Positions 31,703-43,648 of a stretch of DNA of 64,000 bases are shown one piece after another. Below the pieces are notes generated by a model that was not told the DNA's origin, made no database searches, and saw only the letters and a program-made list of their open reading frames with translations. The position numbers and the translations under genes were made by a program. The stretch is from Cryptomeria japonica (lineage: Eukaryota; Streptophyta; Pinopsida; Cupressales; Cupressaceae), in the NCBI RefSeq assembly GCF_030272615.1, contig NC_081412.1, positions 99,885,796 through 99,949,795 of the forward strand, given 5' to 3'. The first letter of the stretch is position 1, and each line of letters begins with the position of its first letter.

Positions 31703-32816
31703 TTAGTTCCCCCAATTTTCATTAAAATTTCAAACACAGAGGTTGCCTTTTGGTCATTCTTTCCCTTTTGGTCATATATTTTCTATCTTTGAACTCGAGT
31801 TCTTGAACCTTTTTAAAAGTTCAAGGTTCAAAGTTAAAAATGCGCTTAAAGGACTTCTCTTCATGGCTTTGTTCTCAGATAAGGTGGGCGCTTTATTGTA
31901 ATTTGTGTTGAACTTGAACCGTTGAACCCCTTTTGGTTCAAGGTTCAAAGTTGGTCATGCATTGGTTTCGCCTTCGCTCATTAATTGTTATTTGTCTTGT
32001 TGTGAAGCAGATGTTCTATGTTGTTCTGTGTTATTTTTCATGTTTGAACTTGAACCTTTGAACCTTTTGGTTCTTGGTTCAAGGTTTAAAAGTCTGAATT
32101 CTTAAAAATCAAAAAGTTCTATGTAGAATTGATACATGCATCATAAAGTAAGGTGGCGGTAGGAAAATAGAATATTCTGGGGATTTCAAAAGGTTAGTTT
32201 CTAAAAATTATGACAAGCAATCATGATAGTTTATGAGTCATGCGATGAAGTGATCCAAAAATTAGATGCATGCCAATTATATGTCAAATCAGGCGATAGC
32301 TCACACGAACTTCCTTAATTTGTACAACTTGGTAAATTTTAAGTGTGATTTTGTCTATCATTGTTGCAGAAGCTAGCAATTGTCTTTAGAATTTTCTTCA
32401 GTTGTAATGCAAGCGGGAGAAATTGAAGGTATTTTGTCTACACATAGAAGCTTTTAAAGAATTTTCTATTGAAACCAGGCTAGTTTTAGTCATTCTCTCT
32501 TCTGTATTTTCTTATTTTGGAAATTAGATGTCGTTCGTTCTCCTTTGTTGTGTATAAAGTTCATTGCATCCCTGGAATTTCTTGTTTAAATGAGAGGTGC
32601 CATAATGAGGCCCACCTTGCCCAAACTGGGCCACAATTCTTGCCTGGTTAGTTCACTCCCAGAGATGGGAAATACTTCATTAGCTCTAGCAGACCATTCT
32701 GATTTTCTTGGGAGAGCTAAAAACCCAGTTTAGAACAATGATGGAAAGAATATTGAAGAGTGGTTTGGTTGAGGCCACCACATTCCCCATTGCTGCACCA
32801 TACTCATGATGAATAA
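31703..32816. other. Unassigned sequence with three hairpins
   Basis: No convincing gene and no match to the LTR families in the window. Three imperfect hairpins built from GGTTCAAGGTTCAA and its complement lie at about 31790-31835, 31908-31955 and 32042-32095. The part from about 32585 to 32816 has short open stretches on the plus strand without a recognisable product. It may be the oldest background sequence in the window or an unrecognised element. Confidence 0.4.
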
Positions 32817-34236
32817 TGATGAACAACAAATACCCAAACCGGTACTAAGAGGGGGGTGAATCAGTACAAATAAAAACTCTCCCAACAACTTATCTAGTGA
32901 AAGCAATACCAACTAGTTGTCACCATTACTGAACTTAACCATGGCAATACTAGTTAAACATAGTAAGACATCAGATACCATAAACTGATAAGTCTGATCA
33001 CTTCAAATATGATCAATGCTTGACATCAACTTCACCCATAAACATATGCATGTGGTATACTAGTAATATCATAACCTGTTAACCCTGCATGCATAATCTT
33101 TCAACCAACACTTCATAAACATCACATGAAAAATGCATAACACATAACACAGAAATTTTTCACATGGAAACCCAAATGGGAAAAACCATGGTGGGGATGA
33201 ATACCCACAAGCTTGTTTTTGAACTCTTTTGAAGCTCACCTTGTTAGGAGTCTAGCCTGGTTAAAGACTTTACAATAAGGTTCTGCTAGGAACCGATCCT
33301 GTTAGAGATCACCCGGTTAAGGGATGGCTATATACCCTGTTAAAGGTTGAAACCCTGTTAGAGGTTACCTCGCTAGAGGATTTGAAGAACTCAATGATCT
33401 TGAGTCACCTGGTTACATGTTTTACAATAAGCCTATTAAAGCTACTAGGTAAAGGGATTTTCCAACTATTGAAATGGTTAGAAGACAACAGGTAAAACTC
33501 TAATATGATAACAACACTACATGCCAAGGCATATCCTTTTCATTTCCTCTACTCTACAATCACACTTTGTAGCTTTCCACTCACTAGTCTGGCACGTATC
33601 TCATCACTCACATACACACAACATTTGCCAACAACTTACAATAACAAACATCATCAACCTTATAGACAACATTTAGGTCCGTAGCATAAACCCTAAACCC
33701 TATGCATCTTAGGTTTACAACACAGGTGGTCCAATCCTGACCGTCCAAACACATTGCATAGAGTATTACAATTTTCAAATAGATTACAAGACAATCTGCA
33801 TCATTCATTCTTCACCACACATGGGAATCAATAACCCATCACACTTTCTTCTCATACCACTAAGAAAAATGATCATTCCCAAGGTAGACTTCAAACGCAG
33901 TCGATCTTATCATGCAAGATCCTTCACGTACACAAGGCTGATGTGGCAGCTCGATCTCATTCACATATCTTAGCTAACTCATCATAGAGTATCATCGATT
34001 GCATCGCAGAAGATGGATCGCCAAACCAACAACCATAGAGTTGAGACTACCAACCGGTAGTCACACTTAGTGAAACCCTGACATCGGTTCACTACGTCTC
34101 TTCATGTCTCTCCATACCAGTTCACCAACTTCTTTCAATTTGCATACCAGTTCACTTACACTTAGTGACATCAATGACAACATACATTATCATCATATCA
34201 ATATGCCGGTTCATCATATGCCAATGATATCCAACA
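32817..34236 (-). repeat. Probable solo LTR of the B/C type
   Basis: Has the AAGAGGGGGGTGAATCAGTAC landmark near its left end, the 'ggttaaagact/cccggttaagggatgg/cctgttaaagg' repeat block at 33240-33460, and ends GATATCCAACA at 34236. Neither a primer-binding site on the left nor a polypurine tract on the right is present, the signature of a solo LTR left by LTR-LTR recombination. The left boundary is uncertain (32817-32826). Flanking 'aataa' and 'aatca' could be a mutated 5-bp duplication. Confidence 0.6.
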
Positions 34237-35429
34237 AATCAAAGTTGGTACTAGAATGTATGAATAGGTATGATGTAGAGCACATATGTATCAGGAATGT
34301 AAATGGCGAGGTGCTATTAAAAATTGATAGAGAAACTGTAATGGCAGCCATGGGTATACCTCATAAAGAGCCATATGAGGACTAGACTATTGGCACATCA
34401 TATTCATTCTTCTCTAAGAAGAAGAACACTTATAAAAGTGTGATTGCAGGAAATTGGCTATTGAAGATTCAAAAAGGGGGCTCTATCTTGCCAAGGCCAC
34501 TTACCAAAGAAAACTTCATATCAGTGGTGTGGGACATTGCCATTATTTTGAATAGGTTAAAAGGAAATGCCCATGCCTTTTATTGGGAAGACTAGATGCA
34601 CTTCTATATCCAAGTCATGTTGAATGGGAGCGCCTACCCAGATTGGGGGCAAGTAATTGTAGAAAGATTGCATGAAAGTTTGAATAGGTTTGAAGGAATG
34701 AGTGGCTTCTTTATGTCATCATATTTGTTTTATATGCTTGCATGTACCCGATATTGGAATGGGTTGCATCATGAACCCTGGATTGATGGGATAAAGGTGT
34801 ATGAATATTATCCTCACCTACAGGAACATAGATATGGAGAGAATTTTATGAGATGGAATGACATTTTCGCAGGGAGATTGGTTCACGAGTTGCAGGGAAA
34901 CATAAATAAAATATTGACAATGAAGGCCGTGGAATTCATCGACATTTATGATAGTTATTTTATCCAATTTCCCCAGTTCACTAATATTTGAGTTGGTGGT
35001 TTTTCAGGGTGAACCTTTCAGGTTGTCTTGTTTGTGTTAGATAGTTATGTTTTAATTGAGGTTTGTCTTCAACTGACATACATTAACAAAAAGAGTGGAG
35101 GGAAGTTTGGGGTGATATTTCTTGTAGACCTTGGCCACTATAGCTTTGCATCTGTTTTAGACACATTGAACCTTGAACTTGAATTCAAAAGGTTGAAGCT
35201 TCAATCGTATGTTGTTAGATACAAATTTGATAGATGAGCATTTGCTAGAGAAAATTTAGAAGTGGATAGTGATTTTTAGCATGAACGTCAATTGGAGGAT
35301 TATTGGGAGAACTGTGTTGATGAGTTCAGAGTCCGAAGAAGGCTGTGGTTAAGGTTCACAGTTTAACAAATTGGAACAATGGGCCTATCCATGAATGTTT
35401 CTGGGGTGCAAGAATAAGGAGATGAAGAA
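34237..35429 (+). pseudogene. Gag-like open reading frame region F, upstream half
   Basis: Segments in a mostly constant frame: LVLECMNRYDVEHICIRN, LKIDRETVMAAMGIP, AGNWLLKIQKGG, MHFYIQVMLNGSAYPDWGQV, YLFYMLACTRYWNGLHHEPW, YGENFMRWNDIFAGRLVHEL, then after a break LTYINKKSGGKFGVIFLVDL and RVRRRLWLRF. In-frame stops occur at 34383-34385, 34593-34595 and 34989-34991, with a frame change near 35000-35040. The ITxExV-x2-x-G-[LI]-P pattern recalls ORF2 of C and D. I do not recognise a characterised protein; a transposon-related structural protein is the likeliest class. It is interrupted at 35429 by Copia1 and continues at 58316. Confidence 0.5.
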
Positions 35430-36500
35430 TGTTAGTATTTTGGTATGGTTTTGTCATTGATGTCAAAACCTACTAATACACCTACTTTGAAGATCCAACA
35501 ACATTCATTGGCAAGTAGTAAACTGTGCAATAGTTACTAGTATATGGTTCACTGACAGGATATATTGTTCACCGATACCTAGAATGATATGGAAGACACT
35601 TGATAATGTCGAAGACATCATGTCGACACTTTATTTTGAAGAAATAATCATTGGTATATTCATATTTGCATATTTTCTTTTACCGACAAATAGGTCCAGG
35701 TTATCTAGGGTTACACCGACAAGTTTATCTTTTCCAAATTAGCATGGCACGCTATGGAGATGATTTATTATTGTTGTAAATGCATTAAGACAACATGTTC
35801 AATCGGTTATTGCATCGGATATTATATTGTATGTAAAATGTTTTTATTGTAATATCTTGTAGAGCTGACCTACTAAAATTGGTCTTAGGGTATGGTATAA
35901 ATGTAAGATCTTATTTGTAAGATCAAGTGTGGAATGCGAAAAAGAATTAAGTGAAGGTATATGCGAGATCAAATAGGGATATACACGAAGACATCATTTG
36001 AAGGTGAAGTTAGGTTTTTGTAGAAGCATATCAACATTACACCGGTACTGAATCCAGCATATGAAGATGCTATCTTGTGCAGTACATTCTTATTGGATTT
36101 AACCATCCAATTGTAGTCAGTGTGACTCCCATTTTGTGATTGAGCAGTGAGCTCTAGGTTGTTGGCCTTTCTACATGTGCAGACTCCATTTATGTACACT
36201 TACTATCTGCAGTAGTATTATCTGATTGTGGTTAAGGTTTCCCACTGTGGTTTTTCCCCTTATAGGGTTTCCACATACAAATATTGGTGTCATGTGTTGT
36301 GGATGACTTTATGTTTATGTTTCATGCATTAATCCTTACCGGTATATCAATTTACTATTAAAACTGTCAACCGACGTACTTAACTGGTTTACCGATATTA
36401 AGCATTAAGTTGGTTAATAAGTTTTTGGTTTGAATTTATTTGACAACTGATTCACCCCCCCCCTCCCCCCCCCCCTCTCAGTTGTCTCTGGGACCTAACA
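35430..36500 (+). repeat. 5' LTR of Copia1 (1071 bp)
   Basis: Starts TGTTAGTATTTTGG, ends GGGACCTAACA, with a long C-tract GATTCACCCCCCCCC near the end. It aligns with 57257-58315. Confidence 0.9.
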
Positions 36501-36502
36501 AT

Positions 36503-36514
36503 TGGTATCAGAGC
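36503..36514 (+). promoter_or_regulatory. Primer-binding site of Copia1
   Basis: TGGTATCAGAGC, exact tRNA-iMet complement, two bases after the LTR. Confidence 0.9.
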
Positions 36515-36556
36515 CTAGTCCTCTTTTGTAGAAGTTTAACAACTTGAGGAGATCCA

Positions 36557-39500
36557 ATGTCTACTAATTATTTCAGGAAGGATAGTCCTAAACTTGATGG
36601 AACCAACTATAGGATATGGAAGATCAAAATGGAGACACATTTGAATTGCATTGGTAAAGACATCTGGGAAATTAATAAGATTGGTTATACTGCTACTGTA
36701 GCTAGTCAGACTGCTCCAACTACTTTAGCCAAAGAAGAAGAGAATGATTGCAAAGCAAGAGAAGCACTTTTGAGCGCATTATCAGATCAACAAATCATTG
36801 GATTATGAGATAGGTCTACTGCTAAAGATATTTGGGATCATTTGGAAACACTGAATGAAGGAGATTCCATAGTCAAGATTGCAAAACTTGAAATCTTTTG
36901 AGTCAGGTATGAACATCTGAAAATGGAAGAAGATGAAAGGATTTCTTCTTTTATGGAAAGAGTAAATGAAATTGTTTTGGGTATTAAATGTTGTGGAGGA
37001 ACCTTGAGTGAGGATGAAATTGTTTCAAAAATCTTAAGAGGTTTGCCGTTGGCATATAAAATGAAGGTTACTGCTATAAATGAGTTAAGAACAATGCCTA
37101 ATACATCAGTAACTAGGGATACATTGATTGGAAAAATTTCAGCCTTTGAAATTGAGGAATTTGGTCCTGTTGCTATAAAGATTGATTTGGCCTTTAAAGC
37201 ATCAACATCATCTGCTCCATCGTTTGACAAATCAGATTGGAGAGCCTTTTATGCAAGAGAACTTGAAGAATCCAGAAGGGAGAATGAAGAGCTTGAAGAG
37301 CTTGAAGCACTATTTGCAAGGAAAATGCCAAAAGGTCCAATTGGAAGTAAGTATGAAGGTAAAGCACCCTTTAAATGTTTTAACTACAATAAGATTGGTC
37401 ATATGGCTTCAAGATGCCCTGATAGACATGCTAGACTAAGAGAAGAAGCTAGAAGAACATACAAGCCTAATCCTAAATATCAGAGATATAGATTTAAAAA
37501 GAACAAAGATAAATCTTGTTACATTGCTGATGAAGGTGTGACTGATGATTCTAATGAGGATCCAACAGACAATGGATGGGTTTTTGTTTCTATAACAGAA
37601 GATCAACCGACACCTACTGCTCAACCGGTAGAACAAGCCCTAGCAACTAAAGTTGAAGCAAAGTATGAATGGATTATTGACTCAGGATGCTCACATCATA
37701 TGACTGGAGACAAAGGTAAATTCTTGAACTTTCAAGAATACAATGGAGGTTTTGTAAGATTTGGAGATGACAAAGCCTCTTCAATCAAAGGTAAGGGTTC
37801 AATATCTCTTGATGGTAAACATAACACTGACAATGTCTACTATGTTGAAAGATTAAAGCATAATCTTTTAAGTGTTGGTCAATTAGTTGAGAAGGGATTT
37901 CAGTTACAATTTAAAAATGGAAAATGCAAAATCATGAATAGAACTGGTTTGGAAATTGCAATCGGTAATAAAACTAGAGGCAATATCTTTCATTTGAATA
38001 ATAGTGAAAAGGCATGCTTAATTGCACATATAGATGAAAGTTGGTTATGGCATAAGAGACTATGTCATGTAAACTTTGATTGCATAGTAAAAATCAGTAC
38101 TTCTAAGGCAGTTAGAGATCTACCTAAAATTGTGAAACCTCAGAATACAATTTGTAAGGAATGTCAATTTGGAAAACAAGTTAGAGCTAGTTTCAAAAGT
38201 ATTCCAAAAAAATCCTATAATGCTCTTGATTTAATTCACACTGATTTATGTGGTCCAACCAGAACTAGAAGCTTACAAGGTGATAGATATTTCATGCTAA
38301 TTATTGATGATTATTCTAGAATGTGTTGGGTTACTTTTCTCAGAGAGAAGTCAGAAGCACTTGGTAAGTTCAAACTATTCAAAGCAATAGTTGAAAATGA
38401 AACCGGTAAGAAAATCAAATATTTAAGATCAGATCAAGGAGGAGAATTCACATTTAAAGACTTTAATACATTCCTTGAAGTGAATGGAATCAAAAGACAG
38501 TTATCAGCACCTCGGACACCACAACAGAATGGAGTTGTTGAAAGGAAAAATAGAACTATCTTGGATGCAGCTAGAAGTATGTTATCAGAAGCAAATCTAC
38601 CACATGTGTATTGGAGAGAGGCAGTTAGCACTGCTGTCTATACATTCAACAAAGTTCACATCAAAGGTGAAACTGGTAAGACCCCTCATGAACTATGGTT
38701 TGGTAATACTCCTACTCTTAAGTATTTTAGAATTTTTGGAAGTAAATGTTATATTAGAAGAGATGAGTATATTGGAAAATTTGATCATAGAAGTGATGAA
38801 GGAATATTTCTTGGTTATTCATCTAAGAGCAAGGCATATAGATGTTTTAATAAAAGATTGCAGAAAATTGTTGAAAGTACAAATGTAAAGATTGATGAAC
38901 AATTCAGAGGAACTTCAAAGTATATAGACTCTGAACCGGCAACATAAATTATGACAAATAAACCTATACTGAATCCACCTGTACAAAATGAAGATCCAGT
39001 TACCCTGGTATCATCAGAAGATTCCACAATAATTGAAGAACAACAACAAACTAAGACACCCCGGTATGTAGGATTGAATCATTCTAAAGATCAGATAATT
39101 GGAAACAAATTCAAAGGAGTTATGACAAGAGGAAGATTGGCAAATGAAGAGGTATGTCTTATTTCTCAAATCGAACCATCATCTATTAATGAGGCATGTG
39201 AAGATAAATTTTGGATTAAAGCTATGGAAGAAGAATTAGGACAAATTGAGAAAAATAATACTTGGAAATTAGTTCCTCGGCCTAAAGATAAAAATGTAAT
39301 TGGAACTAAATGGATATTTAGAAACAAACTTAATTAAGATGGTAAGGTTGTCAGAAATAAAGCAAGAATAGTGTGTAAGGGATATTCTCAGAAAGAAGGA
39401 GTTGATTACAATGAAACCTTTGCACCGGTAGCCAGAATTGAGGTAGTTAGATTATTCTTGGCTTTACAGCTCACAAGGATTACAAAGTTTATCAAATGGA

Positions 39501-40599
39501 CATTAAATGTGCATTTTTGAATGGAGATCTTGAAGAAGAAGTATATATTGAACAACCTGATGGATTTCCTTTGATAGATGACAATGATATGGTTTGCAGG
39601 TTAAGAAAAGCTCTGTATGGATTGAAACAAGCCCCAAGAGCTTGGTATGCAAGGTTGGATAAGTATCTTTTAAAGATTGGTTTTACTAAAGGAAATGCAA
39701 ATAGCAATTTATACTACAAAGTAACTAATGATGACATCTTTATTATTGAAGTATTTGTTGATGATATAATCTTTGGAGGTGAAGATGGATTATGTAAGGA
39801 ATTTTCTCTTGAAATACAACAAGAATTTGAAATGTCTATGATTGGAGAAATAAAATTCTTTTTAGGTTTGCAAATTTCTCAGACTTATAAAGGTATATTT
39901 TTGAGTCAATCCAAGTACTTGAAAAAATTACTAAAGAAATTTGGGATGGAGAACTCTAAACCGGTAAGTACACCTATGACTACAAATGACAAATTATCTC
40001 AAAGGGATGAATCTACACCTGTTAATCCAACTAGATACAAATCTATGATAGGAGGTTTACTATATTTAACACAAACCAGGCCTAATATTATGAATGCAGT
40101 ATGTATTGTTTCTAGATTTCAGAGTAATCCTAGGGAAAATCATGAATCAGCAGTAAAAAGGATTTTCCAGTACTTACAAGGCACAACAAATCTTGGATTA
40201 TGGTATCCTAAAGATGAAAAATTTGATCTATGTGCATACACAGATGCAAATTGGGTAGGAGATATAGATGATAGAAAGAGCACCACTGGAGGAGCATTCT
40301 TTCTTGGAAAGAGATTAGTTTCTTGGTTGAGTAAGAAATAGAGTTGTACATCTTTATCAACAGCAGAATTAGAATATGTTGGAGCAGCAACAAACTATAC
40401 ACAGGTATTATGGCTTAAGCAAATGTTGAAAAACATAAAGGTAAAATGCAAGGAACCTATTACTATATACTGTGATAACATTGTAGCAATTGATATATCT
40501 AAGAATCTAGTATTACACTCTAAAACAAAACATGTTTCTATCAAACTGAATTTTCTAAGGGAAAAAGTTGAAGAAAAGGAGATAAAATTGGTTTATGTG
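36557..40599 (+). pseudogene. Copia1 gag-pol polyprotein, main part
   Basis: ATG at 36557. Gag: LDGTNYRIWKIKMETHL to about 37300; knuckle CFNYNKIGHMASRC with the second Cys replaced by Tyr (37375-37416). Protease WIIDSGCSHHMTG (about 37670-37710) intact. GAG-pre-integrase ESWLWHKRLCHVNF. Integrase core with Asp in IHTDLCGPT, Asp in RSDQGGEF and Glu in NGVVERKNRT, all present. [70 protein letters not shown]. RNase H: AYTDANWVGDIDDRKSTTG, ELEYVGAA, YCDNIVAIDI. In-frame stops at 36806-36808, about 36898-36900, 38945-38947, 39335-39337 and 40339-40341; one frame change between about 39450 and 39496. Gypsy1 interrupts the RNase H C-terminus at 40599. Confidence 0.9.
40595..40599 (+). other. Target-site duplication of Gypsy1 (ATGTG), left copy
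   Basis: ATGTG at 40595-40599 is repeated exactly at 56795-56799, immediately outside the two LTRs, proving that 40600-56794 is one insertion into Copia1. Confidence 0.95.
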
Positions 40600-41378
40600 T
40601 GTAGACACCTAAAATTGTCCAGTCTAATTAAATAAATATTTTATTTATTTAATTATCTAAGCCTAATTCTTCTATTAATTAAATAAATCCTTATTTATTT
40701 AATTAATTCATTTATCCTCTTCTAGCCTTATTTCTCATTTAAATAAATACCTTTATTTATTTAAATTATCATTTTCCTAAATTAAATAAATATCTTATTT
40801 ATTTAATTGATCCCACTTCTTCTATTAATTAAATAAATCTTTATTTATTTAATTAATTCATTAGCCTTTTCTACCCATGACACATGTCATTCATCTCTTA
40901 ATTCATACATTACCTACCCCTCTCATTATTTTATTATTTCTTTTACCTACCCTATAATCATGGCCAAGCCCCTTTTACACCTCTCAATCTTATCCCTCCA
41001 TTTCATATAGTGTCTTCTATATAAGGAGATGCTTCCTTCATTATCAAACCCTAATGACCTAAGGAGCTAACTACTTGATCAATTGACTACACTACGATCC
41101 TACTTGCAACCACATTCCATTCTTTGTTGAGCTCTTGTGCACATAAAATTTGAGAGCAAATATATCAAGCAAGATCAATGGAGATAGGAAGAATGGAGAT
41201 CAAAACTCTATTGGACATGTGATGGTATAATCTTTGTGATCTTATGTGATTTGCATTGTCTTAGGTAATCTTCATATGTTATGGTGGATCTTTGTTGATT
41301 GTTAGGTTAGAGTTTTGTGGTTGAATTCATTTAGCCTTTCAATATTGTTATTATTGTTATCCATTTTCACCATATACA
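40600..41378 (+). repeat. 5' LTR of Gypsy1 (779 bp)
   Basis: Starts TGTAGACACC, ends CATATACA. U3 (40625-40880) holds five AT-rich hairpin units of the type TTAAATAAAT...ATTTATTTAA, separated by 'cttct' spacers. A TATA box CTATATAAGG lies at 41018-41027, with 'catcatt'-type downstream sequence. Confidence 0.95.
41018..41027 (+). promoter_or_regulatory. TATA box in Gypsy1 5' LTR
   Basis: CTATATAAGG, 360 bp before the LTR end, repeated at 56434-56443 in the 3' LTR. Expected to set the U3/R boundary. Confidence 0.7.
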
Positions 41379-41402
41379 TTTTGGCACACCCAGTGGGACT
41401 CT
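41379..41402 (+). promoter_or_regulatory. Putative primer-binding site of Gypsy1
   Basis: TTTTGGCACACCCAGTGGGA begins immediately after the LTR. The 'TTTGGC...CCxxxGTGGGAC' form is common in plant Ty3/gypsy elements. I cannot name the tRNA with certainty. Confidence 0.6.
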
Positions 41403-41519
41403 TGTCCCTTTTGCATTTAACCTTTGGTTGTAGATTTTGTGTTTGAAGTTGCAGATCTGGCATTTCCGACAACATTTTCAACATTTTCGCATCTGCATAC
41501 TTTCGGATCGCGTTTTTGA

Positions 41520-41745
41520 TTTTCTGGCGCGTCTGCGACATCTGGAATCGCGTCCGTCTTTTCGACAAAATTTTATTTTGCAGGTTTCCGAAAGGCGCGT
41601 CTGTGTTACTCAAACGCGTCTGTGTCATTTTAATCCGCGTCTGAGTCTGGGAAGCGCGTCTGTGGTTTTTATAAGTGTCTGTGATTCACAGAACCGCGTC
41701 TGTGTCACAGAGGCGCGTCTGTGTAGAGGGTAACCGCATCTGTGT
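41520..41745 (+). repeat. GCGTCTGTG repeat array 1 in Gypsy1 leader
   Basis: About nine degenerate copies of (G/C)GCGTCTGTGT spaced 17-25 bp, for example at about 41523, 41594, 41614, 41636, 41654, 41693, 41711 and 41733. The spacer sequences differ. It is CpG-rich in an otherwise AT-rich leader. Confidence 0.85.
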
Positions 41746-42339
41746 TCACCAGTTTTGAAATTTTGCATTTTTCATTGATTCAGTTTTCGGATTTTGCATT
41801 TAGGGTTTCAGATTTGGTTTATTTTTGGACTAACATTTTCAGATCTAGCTAACAAAATTGGTGCAGCTTGTCTTGGAAGAAAAATCATTTGGTTGAAGGC
41901 CCCTATTTTCACAAAGTCTTTTGGGTTTTAAAATTTACCTAACTTGTGGGCATGCAGGAAAGGGTGATTATTTCAAACAAATCCAAACTACTAACAACTC
42001 TTTGTTGCAGATCCTTGGCGAGGGTTTTTGGATTTTTATTGTGTGCCTTGTTTTCATAGACTAGCAAACACTTCCATTGGTGCACTAAAATTGAATCATT
42101 GTCTTTTGTGTCTTGAGCAATAGACTCTTTTTGTTTAAATCTTTAGAGGGCCTGTCTTCCCGTGTGGTCATTAGGACTACTAGTGAGAAGAGAACGACCC
42201 AAGTGGTAGCAAAAGAAAAGCCATCTTCTTCCAAACCACTATAAATAAATGTATTCATGGTGAAAACTATGAATAACATGTGCTGATTAGTTCATACCGA
42301 CACTATGTCTCCCCATAAACCTGTTTGATCAAATTTATT

Positions 42340-42705
42340 TGATTAGTTGTAGGGCGTAACCCCTACCGGTTGGGAGCCTTCTGTATTTACAGAGCTGAAA
42401 GTGCCGCATGTATGGCCACACGAGCATATGCCCTTACTAGCACCTTTTTGTTTTAGAGGCCCAAATCCTTCTAGTTGTTGGGGCAGGAGCTCGGACCTCT
42501 GGTAGCAGCCCACACACATACGGTTCTTAGTAGAGATACAAAGTTCGCCATGGGGAGTTTTCATGGGGACTGATGCTTGGCTGACCCGAGAAGTGAGTGC
42601 CGAGGGTGGAGCCAGTGAGGTCAAGCATCTAAGTATCCACTCTGAATAGCATAGCCTCGGGGGTAAAACCCCATGTGGGATCAACAACTATTGTCTTGGC
42701 TAGCC
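42340..42705. other. GC-richer block in Gypsy1 leader
   Basis: About 365 bp between the two arrays, with balanced base composition and short self-complementary pieces such as CCTCGGGGGTAAAACCCC. The minus-strand open frame here (42343-42687) has no recognisable domain. It could be a structured RNA leader (packaging or translation); this is speculation. Confidence 0.35.
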
Positions 42706-42964
42706 ATAAGAATTGTGCTTGACTTATTTTAAACATTCAAAACCAAACAGCAAAACATTGTGTCTTTTGTGTCTTCAAGTGTATGCAAAACATTTTTACA
42801 TCAAACAACACACTTTTCTTGGAGTTATTTTGGGAGTCTAGACACTTGCAAACATTGAGTCTTTATCAACACTGTGTCCTCTTGTCATGAAAATCAGTCA
42901 AACAGTCAGATTTGATCACAACTAAACAACTTCACAGCTTGGAAAAATTGCACAAAATTTGCAG

Positions 42965-43165
42965 AAACGCGTTTGTGTCGGGCATAATAGTGTCTATGTT
43001 GTCTAGCCGCGTCTGTGAAGGACAGAATCGCGTCTGTGTTCCAACAGTCAACATTGCATTTGGCAAACAAAAAAAAAAATCTCAGAAGTGCGTCTGTGTT
43101 AAACAGAGCCGCGTCTGTGTCGGGAAACCGCGTTTGTGAAGTATATAGGCGCGTCTGTGTCCAGA
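42965..43165 (+). repeat. GCGTCTGTG repeat array 2 in Gypsy1 leader
   Basis: About eight further copies of the same CGCGTCTGTG core at about 42967, 42988, 43007, 43027, 43088, 43108, 43127 and 43150. The remaining leader to 43648 contains no recognised feature. Confidence 0.85.
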
Positions 43166-43648
43166 ATTAAAAAACTGTTACAGTCCAGCAAACAACACAG
43201 TCAGTTTCGAAATTCTTGAGCTTCCTAGGTCATCTCTCTAGGGTTTCAATTAACGTTCAACCTGTCCTTGGGTCTCACAAAGTCTATCATTGCTTCACAT
43301 CTTACATTACATTCACATTTGTCTAAACTTGAGTCAAAAGGTCACTTGCTTGTCCTCATCATACTTTGTCAACACACTACATACAACAACACTTTGCTAA
43401 GTGGTCCCTCATTAAGGTTTCTTACCTTTGGGTCTCATTTGGTTTTACTTAGAGTCAACCACTTACCTCATCAAGAGAAACTATCCTCTCTTTGGAAGTC
43501 ACACCTACTCTACTACATACATACTTGGTCTTACACTTTGGACGTTGCAAGTACACTTCAAATTCATTTACATTCCATCCAACTCTTGGTCTTCCATACT
43601 CTTTCCATTTTTCATCTAGTCTCTCACATCTTGGTCAATACCTAGTTC

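Noticed and set aside
34104-34236. Start of the open frame at 34104 as the true beginning of region F
   Set aside because: The part before 34237 belongs to the solo LTR; the F sequence only begins after the LTR terminal CA.
42343-42687. 114-codon minus-strand open frame in the Gypsy1 leader
   Set aside because: No domain, opposite to leader transcription, and no promoter or splice signals; treated as a chance frame in a GC-richer block.
43268-43645. Open frame directly upstream of Gypsy1 gag
   Set aside because: Leader sequence with no recognisable domain, Leu/His/Ser-rich by composition, and ending just before the gag ATG in a different frame.
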